Assembly: GCF_015767265.1 (NCBI RefSeq)
Contig: NZ_JADPIB010000009.1
Location: 62,001-126,000 of the forward strand
Length of the DNA stretch: 64,000 bases
Reading direction: 5' to 3'
Origin: Aureivirga marina
Lineage (GTDB): Bacteria; Bacteroidota; Bacteroidia; Flavobacteriales; Flavobacteriaceae
Shown: positions 1 to 9,013 of the stretch, one piece after another
Layout of the letters: each line of letters opens with the position of its first letter
Numbering within the stretch: position 1 is the first letter of the stretch
Position numbers and translations under genes: made by a program
The notes under the pieces: model-generated
Seen by the model: the letters and a program-made list of their open reading frames with translations, nothing else
What the model was told of the DNA's origin: nothing
The model's database searches: none

Positions 1-626
1 TTTCAGCTGCTCAACTTTTAGAACGTTTTCTTTTTGATAGAAAAAAGCAATATGATTATGTAGAAAAATTAAGCGGAGGAGAACAAAAACGCCTTTATTT
101 ATGTGCAGTTTTAATTCAGAATCCAAACTTTTTAATTCTGGATGAGCCAACGAATGATTTGGATATTGTGACTTTAAATGTTCTGGAAAGTTTCTTATTA
201 GATTATCCTGGAAATTTAATTGTGGTTTCGCATGATCGTTATTTTATGGATAAAATTGTAGATCATCTATTTGTTTTTAGAGGAAATGCTGTAATTGAAG
301 ATTTTCCTGGAAATTATTCTGATTTCCGAGTTTATGAAGATTCTACACCAAAAGAAGAAACTCCGAAAAAAGAAAAAATAGAAAAAGTTGCCAAAGAAAA
401 AACTACGAAAGTTAAACTAAGCTACAATGAAAAGAGAGAGTTTGATAATTTGGAAAAAGACATTGCAACTTTAGAAGAAAAGAAAAAAGAAATCGAAGTG
501 CTTTTTGCAAATGGAGAAGTAGAAGATGTACAGAAAACTTCGATGGAATTACAAGAAATAATGAATAGTATAGAAGAAAAAGAAGAACGCTGGTTTGAAA
601 TTTCTTCAAAATTGGAAGGAGAATAA
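1..626 (+). CDS. ABC-F family ATPase, C-terminal part (5' end outside window)
   Basis: The open frame continues to the left edge, so only the last ~208 residues are visible. They begin just before the second nucleotide-binding domain's signature LSGGEQKR, followed by Walker B LILDEPTNDLD and the switch histidine in VVSHDRYF. A highly charged Lys/Glu coiled-coil tail follows (roughly the last 90 residues), as in Uup-type ABC-F proteins. Members of this family act on ribosomes or nucleic acid rather than in membrane transport, and no membrane segment is seen here. The first internal ATG lies at 159, inside Walker B, so it is not the real start. The family is clear. The subfamily (Uup-like) is inferred from the C-terminal coiled coil. 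Confidence 0.93.
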   Translation, partial: SAAQLLERFLFDRKKQYDYVEKLSGGEQKRLYLCAVLIQNPNFLILDEPTNDLDIVTLNVLESFLLDYPGNLIVVSHDRYFMDKIVDHLFVFRGNAVIEDFPGNYSDFRVYEDSTPKEETPKKEKIEKVAKEKTTKVKLSYNEKREFDNLEKDIATLEEKKKEIEVLFANGEVEDVQKTSMELQEIMNSIEEKEERWFEISSKLEGE

Positions 627-660
627 TTTTTAATTTTCCTTTGAAATAAGTAATTTTTTA

Positions 661-701
661 ATTGAACTGATGGATTTTTCTTGAAATCAGTTCAATTTCT
701 T
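661..701 (+). terminator. Rho-independent terminator of the ABC-F gene
   Basis: A perfect 10-bp inverted repeat, ATTGAACTGA (661-670) and TCAGTTCAAT (687-696), is followed by a T-rich tract. It lies 35 nt after the stop codon. It also overlaps the extended 5' reading frame of radA, which argues for the downstream radA start at 738. Confidence 0.75.
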
Positions 702-737
702 TTATTTTTACCCAAAAACAAAACGATTTTAATAAAA

Positions 738-2099
738 ATGGCTAAAGTTAAAACTGCTTTTTTCTGTCAGAATTGTGGAACTCAATTTTCAAAATGGTTA
801 GGGCAATGTACAGCTTGTAATCAATGGAACACAATTGTTGAAGAAGTAATTCAAAAAGAAGAGAAAAAGTCGTGGAATGTAGCTTCTGAAAAACCAAAAG
901 TTAAAAAAGTAAAAGCTTATAAAGTAAGTGAAATTTCTTATGATAAATCAGAGCGAATTACCACGAAGAACAATGAATTCAACAATGTTTTAGGAGATGG
1001 AATTGTTTTAGGTTCTATGGTTTTACTTGGTGGAGAACCAGGAATTGGAAAATCAACTTTATTACTTCAAGTTGCTTTGTCAATTGAGAAAAAAGTGTTG
1101 TATGTTTCAGGTGAAGAAAGTAAGGAGCAAATCAAAATGCGTGCAGAACGACTGGAAAATGTAAATCCAGATTGTATGATTCTTACAGAAACTAAAACAC
1201 AAAACATTTTTAAAGTAATTGATGAGGTAGAACCTGATGTGGTGATAATTGATTCCATTCAAACTTTACATACCGATTATGTAGAAGCTTCTGCTGGAAC
1301 TGTTTCACAAATCCGAGAAACGACTACAGAACTTACGAAATTTGCAAAAGAAACTGCAACACCAGTGATTATTATTGGTCATATTACAAAAGATGGAAAC
1401 ATTGCTGGACCAAAAATTTTAGAACATATGGTGGATGTTGTATTGCAATTTGAAGGAGATAGAAATCATACTTATCGAATTTTAAGAGCGAATAAAAATC
1501 GTTTTGGATCGACTTCAGAATTGGGAATTTTTGAAATGCAAAGTTTTGGACTAAGAGAAGTTTCCAATCCATCTGAAATTTTGATTTCTCAAAAAGATGA
1601 ATCTTTGAGCGGAACTGCAATTGCTGCAACTTTAGAAGGAGCAAGACCATTGATGATTGAAATTCAAGCTTTGGTTAGTACAGCAGTTTATGGAACGCCT
1701 CAACGTTCTGCAACAGGATATGATTTAAAAAGAATGAATATGCTTTTAGCTGTTTTAGAAAAAAGAGCTGGATTTAGATTGGGAGCAAAAGATGTCTTTT
1801 TAAATATTGCAGGAGGAATAAAAGTGGATGATCCAGCGATTGATTTGGCAGTTATTGCAGCAATTTTATCTTCTAATGAAGATGATCCGATTCCGCATGA
1901 CTATTGTTTTGCAGCAGAAATTGGACTTTCAGGAGAAATTCGTCCTGTACCGAGAGTAAACCAACGAATTTTAGAAGCAGAAAAACTTGGATTTAATCGA
2001 ATTTTTGTATCAAGATTTAACAAATTGACAGTAACAAATACAGGAATTCAGATTATTCAGGTTTCTAAAATCGAGGATATTTATAATGCATTATTTTAA
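738..2099 (+). CDS. radA: DNA repair protein RadA
   Basis: This is a RecA-like DNA repair ATPase that helps process recombination intermediates by promoting branch migration. Starting at ATG 738 gives MAKVKTAFFCQNCG, with an N-terminal zinc finger (Cys10, Cys13, Cys24, Cys27). The frame is open back to 681, but that stretch contains the upstream terminator and lacks family similarity. Walker A is GEPGIGKST, the RadA-specific KNRFG motif is present (RANKNRFGST), and the C-terminal third is the Lon-protease-like domain (GGIKVDDPAIDLAVI). The 453-residue length is typical. It stands between its own upstream terminator and the cvpA-like gene. The identification is firm. Confidence 0.97.
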   Translation: MAKVKTAFFCQNCGTQFSKWLGQCTACNQWNTIVEEVIQKEEKKSWNVASEKPKVKKVKAYKVSEISYDKSERITTKNNEFNNVLGDGIVLGSMVLLGGEPGIGKSTLLLQVALSIEKKVLYVSGEESKEQIKMRAERLENVNPDCMILTETKTQNIFKVIDEVEPDVVIIDSIQTLHTDYVEASAGTVSQIRETTTELTKFAKETATPVIIIGHITKDGNIAGPKILEHMVDVVLQFEGDRNHTYRILRANKNRFGSTSELGIFEMQSFGLREVSNPSEILISQKDESLSGTAIAATLEGARPLMIEIQALVSTAVYGTPQRSATGYDLKRMNMLLAVLEKRAGFRLGAKDVFLNIAGGIKVDDPAIDLAVIAAILSSNEDDPIPHDYCFAAEIGLSGEIRPVPRVNQRILEAEKLGFNRIFVSRFNKLTVTNTGIQIIQVSKIEDIYNALF

Positions 2100-2144
2100 T
2101 GTTTTACAGAAGATTGAAAAATGAATTTTATAAAAAAATAAAAA

Positions 2145-2672
2145 ATGAATCTATTTGATATTATTGCACTTGTATTAATGACAACAGGTTTTATTAGAGG
2201 AAATCTGAATGGTTTATTTGAAGAAGTCGCATCTTTAGCATCTTTAGTTGGAGGAGTTTTAGGAGCGATTTTATTTTCAAGTATTGTAGAAAGTTTATTG
2301 GGATTTTTAGAATGGCAACAAAAATATATAACTGCATTAGCTTATATTGTTACGTTTGCTGTGATTGTAACGGTGATTTTATTATTAGGAAAGCTATTTA
2401 CTAAATTTGCTGATAAATTATCTTTAGGAACGATAAACAGTATTCTTGGAGGAGTTTTTGGCGTTATTAAAATTACAGTAATTATCAGCGGAATACTATT
2501 TATTTTTAATAAAATAAATTCTAATATTCCTTTTGTTTCTCAGGATACTTTAGAAGATTCTGTTTTGTATAAACCTATTAAAGGAATTGCGCCAGCAATC
2601 TTCCCAACAATTGAGTCAGAGATTCAAAAACACATGGAAAAACACATAGAAAAACCCGGAAAATTAATTTAA
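2145..2672 (+). CDS. CvpA family membrane protein
   Basis: A 175-residue integral membrane protein with about four hydrophobic segments. It starts MNLFDIIALVLMTTGFIRG, and the early Arg-Gly after the first helix and the GGVLGAILF segment are typical of the CvpA/colicin V production family. The family is linked in other bacteria to colicin V secretion and envelope homeostasis; the biochemical role is not established. A soluble, Lys/Glu/His-rich tail follows the last helix (about residues 145-175). It lies 45 nt after radA with no terminator between them, so cotranscription is plausible. Function beyond family membership is not shown by the sequence. Confidence 0.85.
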   Translation: MNLFDIIALVLMTTGFIRGNLNGLFEEVASLASLVGGVLGAILFSSIVESLLGFLEWQQKYITALAYIVTFAVIVTVILLLGKLFTKFADKLSLGTINSILGGVFGVIKITVIISGILFIFNKINSNIPFVSQDTLEDSVLYKPIKGIAPAIFPTIESEIQKHMEKHIEKPGKLI

Positions 2673-2696
2673 CAAATTATTCTACTGTTAAAGCAC

Positions 2697-2726
2697 TTGA
2701 CAAACAGAATATTGTTTATATTTTTG
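2697..2726 (+). promoter_or_regulatory. Bacteroidota-type promoter, TTG-N19-TATTTTTG
   Basis: A -33 TTG at 2697-2699 and a -7 TATTTTTG at 2719-2726 are separated by 19 nt. This matches the TTG/TAnnTTTG consensus of flavobacterial primary sigma promoters. It lies 31 nt upstream of the ATG at 2758. Confidence 0.7.
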
Positions 2727-2757
2727 CGTTTAGCAAATAAAATTTAATCACCTCAAA

Positions 2758-3369
2758 ATGAAATTATCGAAATATTTTTTCACACTTGTTGTTACACTTT
2801 TTTTAATTGGAAATTTAGCAGCGCAGGAGACACAGACGACAGACGGATTATCGCTAAATAAAGGAACAATCAAGAATCAATTTGATTATGTTATTCTTAA
2901 ATCAAATAATTATAAACAATTTAAAGTAGTTGAAAGAAGTTGGTTAAATCAGCTGAAAAATCACGTACTAGATAGTTTAAAATTATCACAAGAAAAATTA
3001 CATAAAGTAAATGTTATTGTTGATAAACAAAAAAGCGAAATTTCTTCATTGAAATCGCAGTTAGATAATACGAATGGAAAATTATCTTCAATTAATCAAG
3101 AAAAAGATAGCATTACATTTATTGGAATGCAAATGACAAAAAGTTCTTATAAAACTTTTATGTGGTCAATTGTTGTAATTCTTTTAATCTTATTATTATT
3201 CTTTATTTCTAAATTTAAAAGCAGTAATGTAGTAACTGTTCAAGCAAAGAAAGATTTAGAAGAAATTCAAGAAGAATTCGATGCACATAGAAAAAGAGCT
3301 TTAGAACGCGAGCAAAAAATCATGAGAAAACTGCAAGATGAAATAAACAAACAAAAGGCAGCTTCTTAA
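2758..3369 (+). CDS. Exported coiled-coil protein with one membrane helix, function unknown
   Basis: The 203-residue product starts with a signal peptide (FFTLVVTLFLIGNLAAQ, cleavage after about residue 22). A probable coiled coil follows at about residues 60-125, then one transmembrane helix (SIVVILLILLLFFI, about 138-155) and a charged, likely cytoplasmic tail rich in Lys/Glu/Arg. I recall homologous flavobacterial proteins being labelled as tRNA (guanine-N1)-methyltransferases. Nothing here supports that: there is no SAM-binding motif and the architecture is wrong. It has its own promoter and terminator, so it is monocistronic. A role at the envelope is the most that can be inferred. Confidence 0.8.
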   Translation: MKLSKYFFTLVVTLFLIGNLAAQETQTTDGLSLNKGTIKNQFDYVILKSNNYKQFKVVERSWLNQLKNHVLDSLKLSQEKLHKVNVIVDKQKSEISSLKSQLDNTNGKLSSINQEKDSITFIGMQMTKSSYKTFMWSIVVILLILLLFFISKFKSSNVVTVQAKKDLEEIQEEFDAHRKRALEREQKIMRKLQDEINKQKAAS

Positions 3370-3391
3370 TAAGAAATTAAAAAAAGAAAGA

Positions 3392-3421
3392 AGGTCTCTA
3401 AAATTTAGAGGCCTTTTTTTA
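3392..3421 (+). terminator. Rho-independent terminator
   Basis: Inverted repeat AGGTCTCTAAA (3392-3402) and TTTAGAGGCCT (3404-3414), with one G-U pair, followed by a run of seven T. It lies just after the coiled-coil membrane protein gene. Confidence 0.85.
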
Positions 3422-3588
3422 TTTCTGAAGGAAGAAAGAAGAATTAAGTTTTTATATAGAAGTATTTTTTACATAATTCTTTTTAATTTTGACCTTCATT
3501 TAAAATGAAAGAATAAAAAATTTTCAGAAAAGGAGAAATCCTTGAAAATATAGTGTTAAATCTTAATACCTAAAAAACTCTTTGCTAT

Positions 3589-5133
3589 ATGGCAAAACAA
3601 GAAGATCAATTCAAAAAAGTTATTTCACATGCGAAAGAATATGGATATGTATTCCAATCAAGTGAAATTTACGATGGTTTAAGTGCAGTTTATGACTATG
3701 CTCAAAACGGAATCGAATTAAAGAAAAACATTAGAGATTATTGGTGGAAAGCAATGGTGCAATTAAATGAAAATATTGTAGGATTAGATTCTGCAATTTT
3801 TATGCATCCAACAACTTGGAAAGCATCGGGCCACGTAGATGCTTTTAACGATCCAATGATTGATAATAAAGATTCGAAAAAGCGTTACAGAGCAGATGTT
3901 TTGGTTGAAGATTATGTGGGCAAGATTGACACTAAAATTGAGAAAGAAATCAAAAAAGCTGCAAAACGTTTTGGAGATGCTTTTAATGAAGAGGAATTTG
4001 TTGCAACTAATAAGAGAGTTTTAGATTATAAAGCAAAACAAGATCAAATTTTAAAGAGATTAGGAGAATCTTTGACAAATGAAGATTTGGAAGATGTAAA
4101 AGCTTTAATTGAAGAATTAGGAATTGCTTGTCCACTTTCTGGTTCTAAAAACTGGACAGAAGTGAAGCAATTCAACTTGATGTTTGGAACTAAATTAGGA
4201 GCTTCTGCTGATTCTGCGATGGATTTATATTTAAGACCTGAAACAGCGCAAGGTATTTTTGTAAACTTCCTAAACGTACAAAAAACAAGTAGAATGAAAA
4301 TTCCTTTTGGAATTGCACAAACAGGAAAAGCTTTTAGAAATGAGATTGTAGCTCGCCAGTTTATTTTCCGTATGCGTGAGTTTGAACAAATGGAAATGCA
4401 ATTTTTCGTTCGCCCAGGAGAACAAAAGAAATGGTATGAAGCATGGAAAGAAAACAGATTAAATTGGCATTTATCTTTAGGATTAGGTAAAGAAAATTAT
4501 CGTTTCCATGATCACGAGAAATTAGCGCATTATGCAGATGCAGCAGCAGATATTGAATTTAAATTCCCATTTGGATTTAAAGAATTAGAAGGAATTCACT
4601 CAAGAACAGATTTCGATTTAAAAGCACATGAAGAACATTCTGGAAAGAAACTTCAGTATTTTGATGATGAAACAAAAGAGAAGTATACTCCTTATGTAGT
4701 GGAAACTTCTGTTGGGTTGGATCGTTTATTCTTAGCTATTTTCTCAAATTCTTATGAAGAAGAAACTTTAGAAGATGGCACAGTAAGAAAAGTTTTACAT
4801 TTACCACCAGTGATTGCTCCTTATAAAGTTGCTGTTCTACCATTAGTGAAGAAAGAAAAGAAATTAACTGAAATCGCACATAAAATTGTAGATGATTTGA
4901 AATTCGATTTCAATGTAGCTTATGATGAAAAAGATGCGATTGGTAAAAGATATAGAAGGCAAGATGCAATTGGAACACCTTATTGTGTTACTATAGATAA
5001 TGAAACTCTAGAAGATAATACAGTTACAATTCGTCATAGAGATACGATGGAGCAAAAGCGTGTACCAATTTCTGAACTTCGTTCTATTATTGAAGAAGAA
5101 GTTTCAATGCGTAAATGGTTACAAAAAATTTAG
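3589..5133 (+). CDS. glyS: Glycine--tRNA ligase (single-chain, dimeric type)
   Basis: A 514-residue class II aminoacyl-tRNA synthetase that charges tRNA-Gly. The single-chain alpha2 form (as in Gram-positives, archaea and eukaryotes, sometimes named glyQS) is normal for Bacteroidota. Visible landmarks are YDGLSAVYDYAQNG near the N-terminus, motif 2 around FRNEIVARQFIFRMREFEQME, the motif 3 region VVETSVGLDRLFLAI, and the C-terminal anticodon-binding domain (APYKVAVLPLVKKEKK onward). ATG 3589 gives the family-typical MAKQEDQFKKVISHAKEYGY start. A possible -7 element TAATTTTG lies at 3484-3491, without a clear -33 TTG. Confidence 0.97.
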   Translation: MAKQEDQFKKVISHAKEYGYVFQSSEIYDGLSAVYDYAQNGIELKKNIRDYWWKAMVQLNENIVGLDSAIFMHPTTWKASGHVDAFNDPMIDNKDSKKRYRADVLVEDYVGKIDTKIEKEIKKAAKRFGDAFNEEEFVATNKRVLDYKAKQDQILKRLGESLTNEDLEDVKALIEELGIACPLSGSKNWTEVKQFNLMFGTKLGASADSAMDLYLRPETAQGIFVNFLNVQKTSRMKIPFGIAQTGKAFRNEIVARQFIFRMREFEQMEMQFFVRPGEQKKWYEAWKENRLNWHLSLGLGKENYRFHDHEKLAHYADAAADIEFKFPFGFKELEGIHSRTDFDLKAHEEHSGKKLQYFDDETKEKYTPYVVETSVGLDRLFLAIFSNSYEEETLEDGTVRKVLHLPPVIAPYKVAVLPLVKKEKKLTEIAHKIVDDLKFDFNVAYDEKDAIGKRYRRQDAIGTPYCVTIDNETLEDNTVTIRHRDTMEQKRVPISELRSIIEEEVSMRKWLQKI

Positions 5134-5160
5134 ATTTTAAAATATATTTATAATTAAAAA

Positions 5161-5192
5161 GGCTTTTCAAATATTCGAAAAGCCTTTTTTTT
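5161..5192. terminator. Bidirectional terminator between glyS and the M4 protease
   Basis: Stem GGCTTTTC (5161-5168) / GAAAAGCC (5177-5184) with an A-run before it and eight T after it, so it can serve both the glyS transcript and the converging protease transcript. Confidence 0.9.
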
Positions 5193-5208
5193 ATCTAGTT
5201 AAAAATGG

Positions 5209-8200
5209 TTAGTTAATGAAAAGTTTTTTCGTTAAGCTTCTTTGTTCATCGTTAACATTAATCATATATACACCAGTATTTAAATCTTTCACACTAATTG
5301 GTTTTTGTGTTACTTTTCCTGATTTAAGTACTTGTCCAAATAGATTTGTAATAGTGAAATGTGTTTCACTACGTTCTCCTGTATAAATACTGATTTCTCC
5401 AGATGTTACAGGGTTTGGATAAACTTCTAAAGTGAAATTAGGAGCTTCAAATCCAATTTCATAATGTTGTGTATCCATTGTTGAAATTCCAGCAATTGCA
5501 GAACTAGCGATGTTAACAGAATAATCTTCTACTTCACCATATTGGAAACTTCCACAAGCTGAAACAGTTCCGCTTCCATACATCATAACAACACGCATTC
5601 TTGTTGTTCCTGTTGCAGCAGAAGAAGGAATGTTTACAGTATGATTAACTGTACTTGTACTTGAAGAAGATCCAGATGCAACTTCTTCGCTAGCTTCGAA
5701 GCTTCCATCTTTGTCAAAATCAATCCATACTTTCCAGTTTTCAGTATAAGCACTTCCACTAAATCCAGCTCTTAAAGAAAGTGTATATGAACCACCTCTT
5801 CCAACAGAAGCTGAAAGGTTTGTGAAATCTTTATATCCACCATTATCTCCAGAAGTATTTGCAATTCCTGAGAATCCTACGTAATCAATATACTCATAAC
5901 TTGTGTTCGTTCCATTTGCAGAACAATACGAAGTTGTATTTGATAAAGTAGTAACGTTTACAGAATTGCTATATCCTGAAATATTATTTGCAGCATCTTT
6001 AGCTTTAATTCTGAAAGTATAAGTTGTACTTGCAGATAATCCCGAAGCAGTATATGAAGTACTAGCAGTTGTAGCGATTTTTGTACTTCCTCTATAAACA
6101 TCATAACCAGTTACACCAACATTATCAGAAGATGCATTCCAAGATAAATTTGTTGAATTTTGTGTTGTTCCAGAAGCAGATAATCCAGTTGGAGCAGAAG
6201 GAGCTTGCGTATCACCACCACTTCCAATATTTACTGTATAATCTTCTACTTCACCATAAGTAAATGTTTCGCATGCAGAAGGAATTCCATTATATTTCAT
6301 AGAAACTCTCATTCTAGTTTCTCCAGATGTAGCAGAAGTAGGAACAGTAAACGTTCCACTTACAGGAGTATCTGTAGAAGCAGCTTTAGACCAAACTAAT
6401 TCACCTGCATCACTGAAATCCATATCATTGTTGTAATCAATCCAAACAGCATAAGCTTCGCTATATACAGAACCTGTCCAAGTTGGAGTGATTGTGATTG
6501 TGTAATTTTGTCCTTTACCTAAATCTGTTGACATTGAAGTGAAATCAGCATATCCACCATTAGATCCACTTGTATTGTTGATAGAACCTAATTGTACTTT
6601 GTTGATATATTCATCACTAACATTTGTTCCTTTTGAGTTACAATAATTAGAAGTATTATCTCCATAAGGTTGTCCGATTCCAACTGCATAAAAAGCATTT
6701 GTTGTTGCAATTACTTCAGGAGAATCTGCTCCATATAATTCTTGTGCAGATTGAATTCCGAAAGTTCTAGCATCTGCATATGTTGAATTTGAAGATAAAT
6801 AAGTGCTTTCTAAACGATATGCAATTTTAGCAGCTTTATCAATAGAAATTCCAGTTACATTATAACTGTCACCATTATCATTTGTTCCAGATTTTCCTAC
6901 TGAAAGAATATAGAACCAGTGATTTAAAACTCCACTATTTGTATGAACTCCACAATAATCATTAGATTGTGTAGGTGTTCCACAGTTTACATTTTTCCAG
7001 TAAGTTCCACCATAAGTATCTGGTTGTCCTTTTGCTTTTGGATTGCTCATTGAACGTAAAGCGATTGAACCACTTCTTCTATCAATTTCTTCTCCAATTA
7101 GCCACTCATCTTTATCGCTATCTGTAGCTCCTGAATAAACTTCTACAGCAGCTCCCCAAATATCAGAGAAACCTTCATTCATTGCTCCAGATTCTCTTTG
7201 ATAAACTAAGTTTGCAGTATACGTACAAACAGCATGACCGATTTCATGTGCTGCTACATCAATACTTGTTAAAATATCGAAATATCCATTTCCTTCGTTT
7301 CCATTAGAACTTCCATCTCCATAAGACATTACAGAACCATTCCAGAAAGCATTGTCATAATTTGAAGAAACGTGAACATAACTTCTAATTTGAGCGCCAT
7401 TTCCATCAAAACTATTTCTGTTATGTTTTGCTTGGAAATAATCATAAGTTTTCATTGCTCCCCAGTGAGCATCTAAAGCTCCATCATCTTTTCCTGGACT
7501 ATGCTCTGAAGTTGTCCAGTTGTTATCATTATCAGTAAATTGATTATAATTATTTACATACGGATACCCTGCCGTTGATTGATTTTTAGCATCTCTAGTA
7601 TATACTTTTCTACCAGAATCGCTTAAGATATAATTTCCTCCACTTGTACCTGTAGTAATAGTTTGTGTTCCACTATATCTTGTTTGAGCTGTTCCAGAAG
7701 CTACTGCCATTGGAGCTTCATCCATTGGTTCATAATTAGGAACAGTTGCTACTTCCGTTGCGTGATTATGTCCTGTGTGTCCAAATTCACCTGCATGCTT
7801 AATAGTTGCATTATAAAGAATAATTTCTCCTGTATGTGCATCTACATAAACATCTCCACGACTAAGCGGATTTGTCGCATAAATATCAAATTTGAAAGCT
7901 AATTTTACATTATCCTCTATATCTCTGCCATTTTCGACAGTTTCATAATTAGGAATAATTACAAGTTCCCCCTGAGGTTTTTCATAATTATCCATTGCTT
8001 TCGCACTTTGCGGATATTCCCAAAGGTAATTTGTAGCTCCAATATGTCTTAAAGCATTATTAAAAGCTTGTGAAGCCGAAATAGAAGGAGAAGTGTTTAA
8101 GTCTTTAATACGATACATTTCACCATTCATAGAATTTAGTTTTCCACTTTTGAAGTGAGCAGAATACGTAGCAAATTCTACTTTAATACCTTTGTAATAT

Positions 8201-8472
8201 TGTTGGTATTTTTCATGGATGAAACCAAGATCATCATTAAATTGTTTGATTTTAATAAATGTGTCTTCAGGATTTAATTTCAGATATTCTGAAAAAGCTG
8301 ATTGAATGTTTTTTTGAGATAAGTTTACATCTTCTTGGAAGTTGATAAACTTTGGTGTCCCGAATGCATCTGTATGTTGGTTTTTAACAGCATCTCTTTG
8401 TTGTGCAGAAACAGTTAGGGAGAATGCACAGAAAAGAGAAAAAACTAAGGGACTTACGTAGTTTTTTTTCAT
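5209..8472 (-). CDS. Secreted M4 (thermolysin-like) metalloprotease with T9SS type A sorting domain
   Basis: A 1,087-residue secreted zinc protease. Domains in order: signal peptide (about 1-23), FTP/PepSY-type propeptide (about 60-220), M4 catalytic domain with the zinc motif HEIGH near residue 408 and the downstream NEGFSD element supplying the third zinc ligand, a GEVED domain (about 610-750), a fibronectin type III domain (about 756-845), a second GEVED domain (about 847-990), and a type A T9SS sorting domain (NFTLEVYPNP to the end, about 1014-1087). Export through Sec and then T9SS, with propeptide removal, is expected from the family. The likely role is extracellular protein degradation. 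It is monocistronic and converges with glyS. Confidence 0.96.
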   Translation of the reverse strand: MKKNYVSPLVFSLFCAFSLTVSAQQRDAVKNQHTDAFGTPKFINFQEDVNLSQKNIQSAFSEYLKLNPEDTFIKIKQFNDDLGFIHEKYQQYYKGIKVEFATYSAHFKSGKLNSMNGEMYRIKDLNTSPSISASQAFNNALRHIGATNYLWEYPQSAKAMDNYEKPQGELVIIPNYETVENGRDIEDNVKLAFKFDIYATNPLSRGDVYVDAHTGEIILYNATIKHAGEFGHTGHNHATEVATVPNYEPMDEAPMAVASGTAQTRYSGTQTITTGTSGGNYILSDSGRKVYTRDAKNQSTAGYPYVNNYNQFTDNDNNWTTSEHSPGKDDGALDAHWGAMKTYDYFQAKHNRNSFDGNGAQIRSYVHVSSNYDNAFWNGSVMSYGDGSSNGNEGNGYFDILTSIDVAAHEIGHAVCTYTANLVYQRESGAMNEGFSDIWGAAVEVYSGATDSDKDEWLIGEEIDRRSGSIALRSMSNPKAKGQPDTYGGTYWKNVNCGTPTQSNDYCGVHTNSGVLNHWFYILSVGKSGTNDNGDSYNVTGISIDKAAKIAYRLESTYLSSNSTYADARTFGIQSAQELYGADSPEVIATTNAFYAVGIGQPYGDNTSNYCNSKGTNVSDEYINKVQLGSINNTSGSNGGYADFTSMSTDLGKGQNYTITITPTWTGSVYSEAYAVWIDYNNDMDFSDAGELVWSKAASTDTPVSGTFTVPTSATSGETRMRVSMKYNGIPSACETFTYGEVEDYTVNIGSGGDTQAPSAPTGLSASGTTQNSTNLSWNASSDNVGVTGYDVYRGSTKIATTASTSYTASGLSASTTYTFRIKAKDAANNISGYSNSVNVTTLSNTTSYCSANGTNTSYEYIDYVGFSGIANTSGDNGGYKDFTNLSASVGRGGSYTLSLRAGFSGSAYTENWKVWIDFDKDGSFEASEEVASGSSSSTSTVNHTVNIPSSAATGTTRMRVVMMYGSGTVSACGSFQYGEVEDYSVNIASSAIAGISTMDTQHYEIGFEAPNFTLEVYPNPVTSGEISIYTGERSETHFTITNLFGQVLKSGKVTQKPISVKDLNTGVYMINVNDEQRSLTKKLFIN

Positions 8473-9013
8473 TTTGATTTAAAAAAATTTGAATGTTAAA
8501 CAATTAAACAATCTGCTTTTACTTTAAATCATTCTAATTTCGAAATTGCGCGCTGTATTATGATGAATTTATAAATTGGATCCTAGTATCGTATAAATTC
8601 ACTTGTTGAAATATGGAACAATTATCAAAATAAAATCAGATGTATTTTAAAATAACCATAACAATAGGAATGCTTTTTGCGTTTTGGGGTTGGCAAAAAA
8701 AACACACTTCCATTAAGAAAATAGAAGTGTGTAATATTTATAAAACATGATAGAACGTAGAAAATTTTTACTAAAATTTTCAAAAAATATTTTAATTGTT
8801 TCTTTTGAATCTCTGATTAAAATACCTTTTCTTTTTTCATTTGATTGGTTATTTTAGCGAAGAGGATTTAAAGCTCTGCCAAAATCATTTTTTGTTTAAC
8901 TATAAATAACTGATTTCAGAACTCTCTCATATTCAAATCTTTACATAAAGATACAATATTTTGAAATATAATTAACTAAATTTTAACACTTACACTATAT
9001 TTTTAACAAATTC
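8473..9013. other. Intergenic region (541 bp) between divergent genes, with an orphan hairpin
   Basis: No convincing gene is seen. The region must hold the promoters of the protease (minus) and the ABC ATPase (plus). Stem ACACACTTC (8702-8710) / GAAGTGTGT (8724-8732) has eight A on its left, so it reads as a terminator on the minus strand although no minus-strand gene lies to its right. It may be a relic of a deleted gene. A 36-codon ORF at 8747 has no supporting signals. Confidence 0.5.

Noticed and set aside
681-737. Upstream start for RadA giving 19 extra residues.
   Set aside because: That stretch holds the preceding terminator hairpin, and the family N-terminus (MAKVKTxFxCxxCG) begins at 738.
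2758-3369. Annotation as tRNA (guanine-N1)-methyltransferase, a label I recall for similar flavobacterial proteins.
   Set aside because: The sequence has a signal peptide, coiled coil and one membrane helix, and no SAM-binding or SPOUT-type features.
8747-8857. 36-codon ORF between the protease and ABC ATPase genes.
   Set aside because: No promoter, no recognisable protein pattern and AT-rich composition; chance ORFs of this size are expected.
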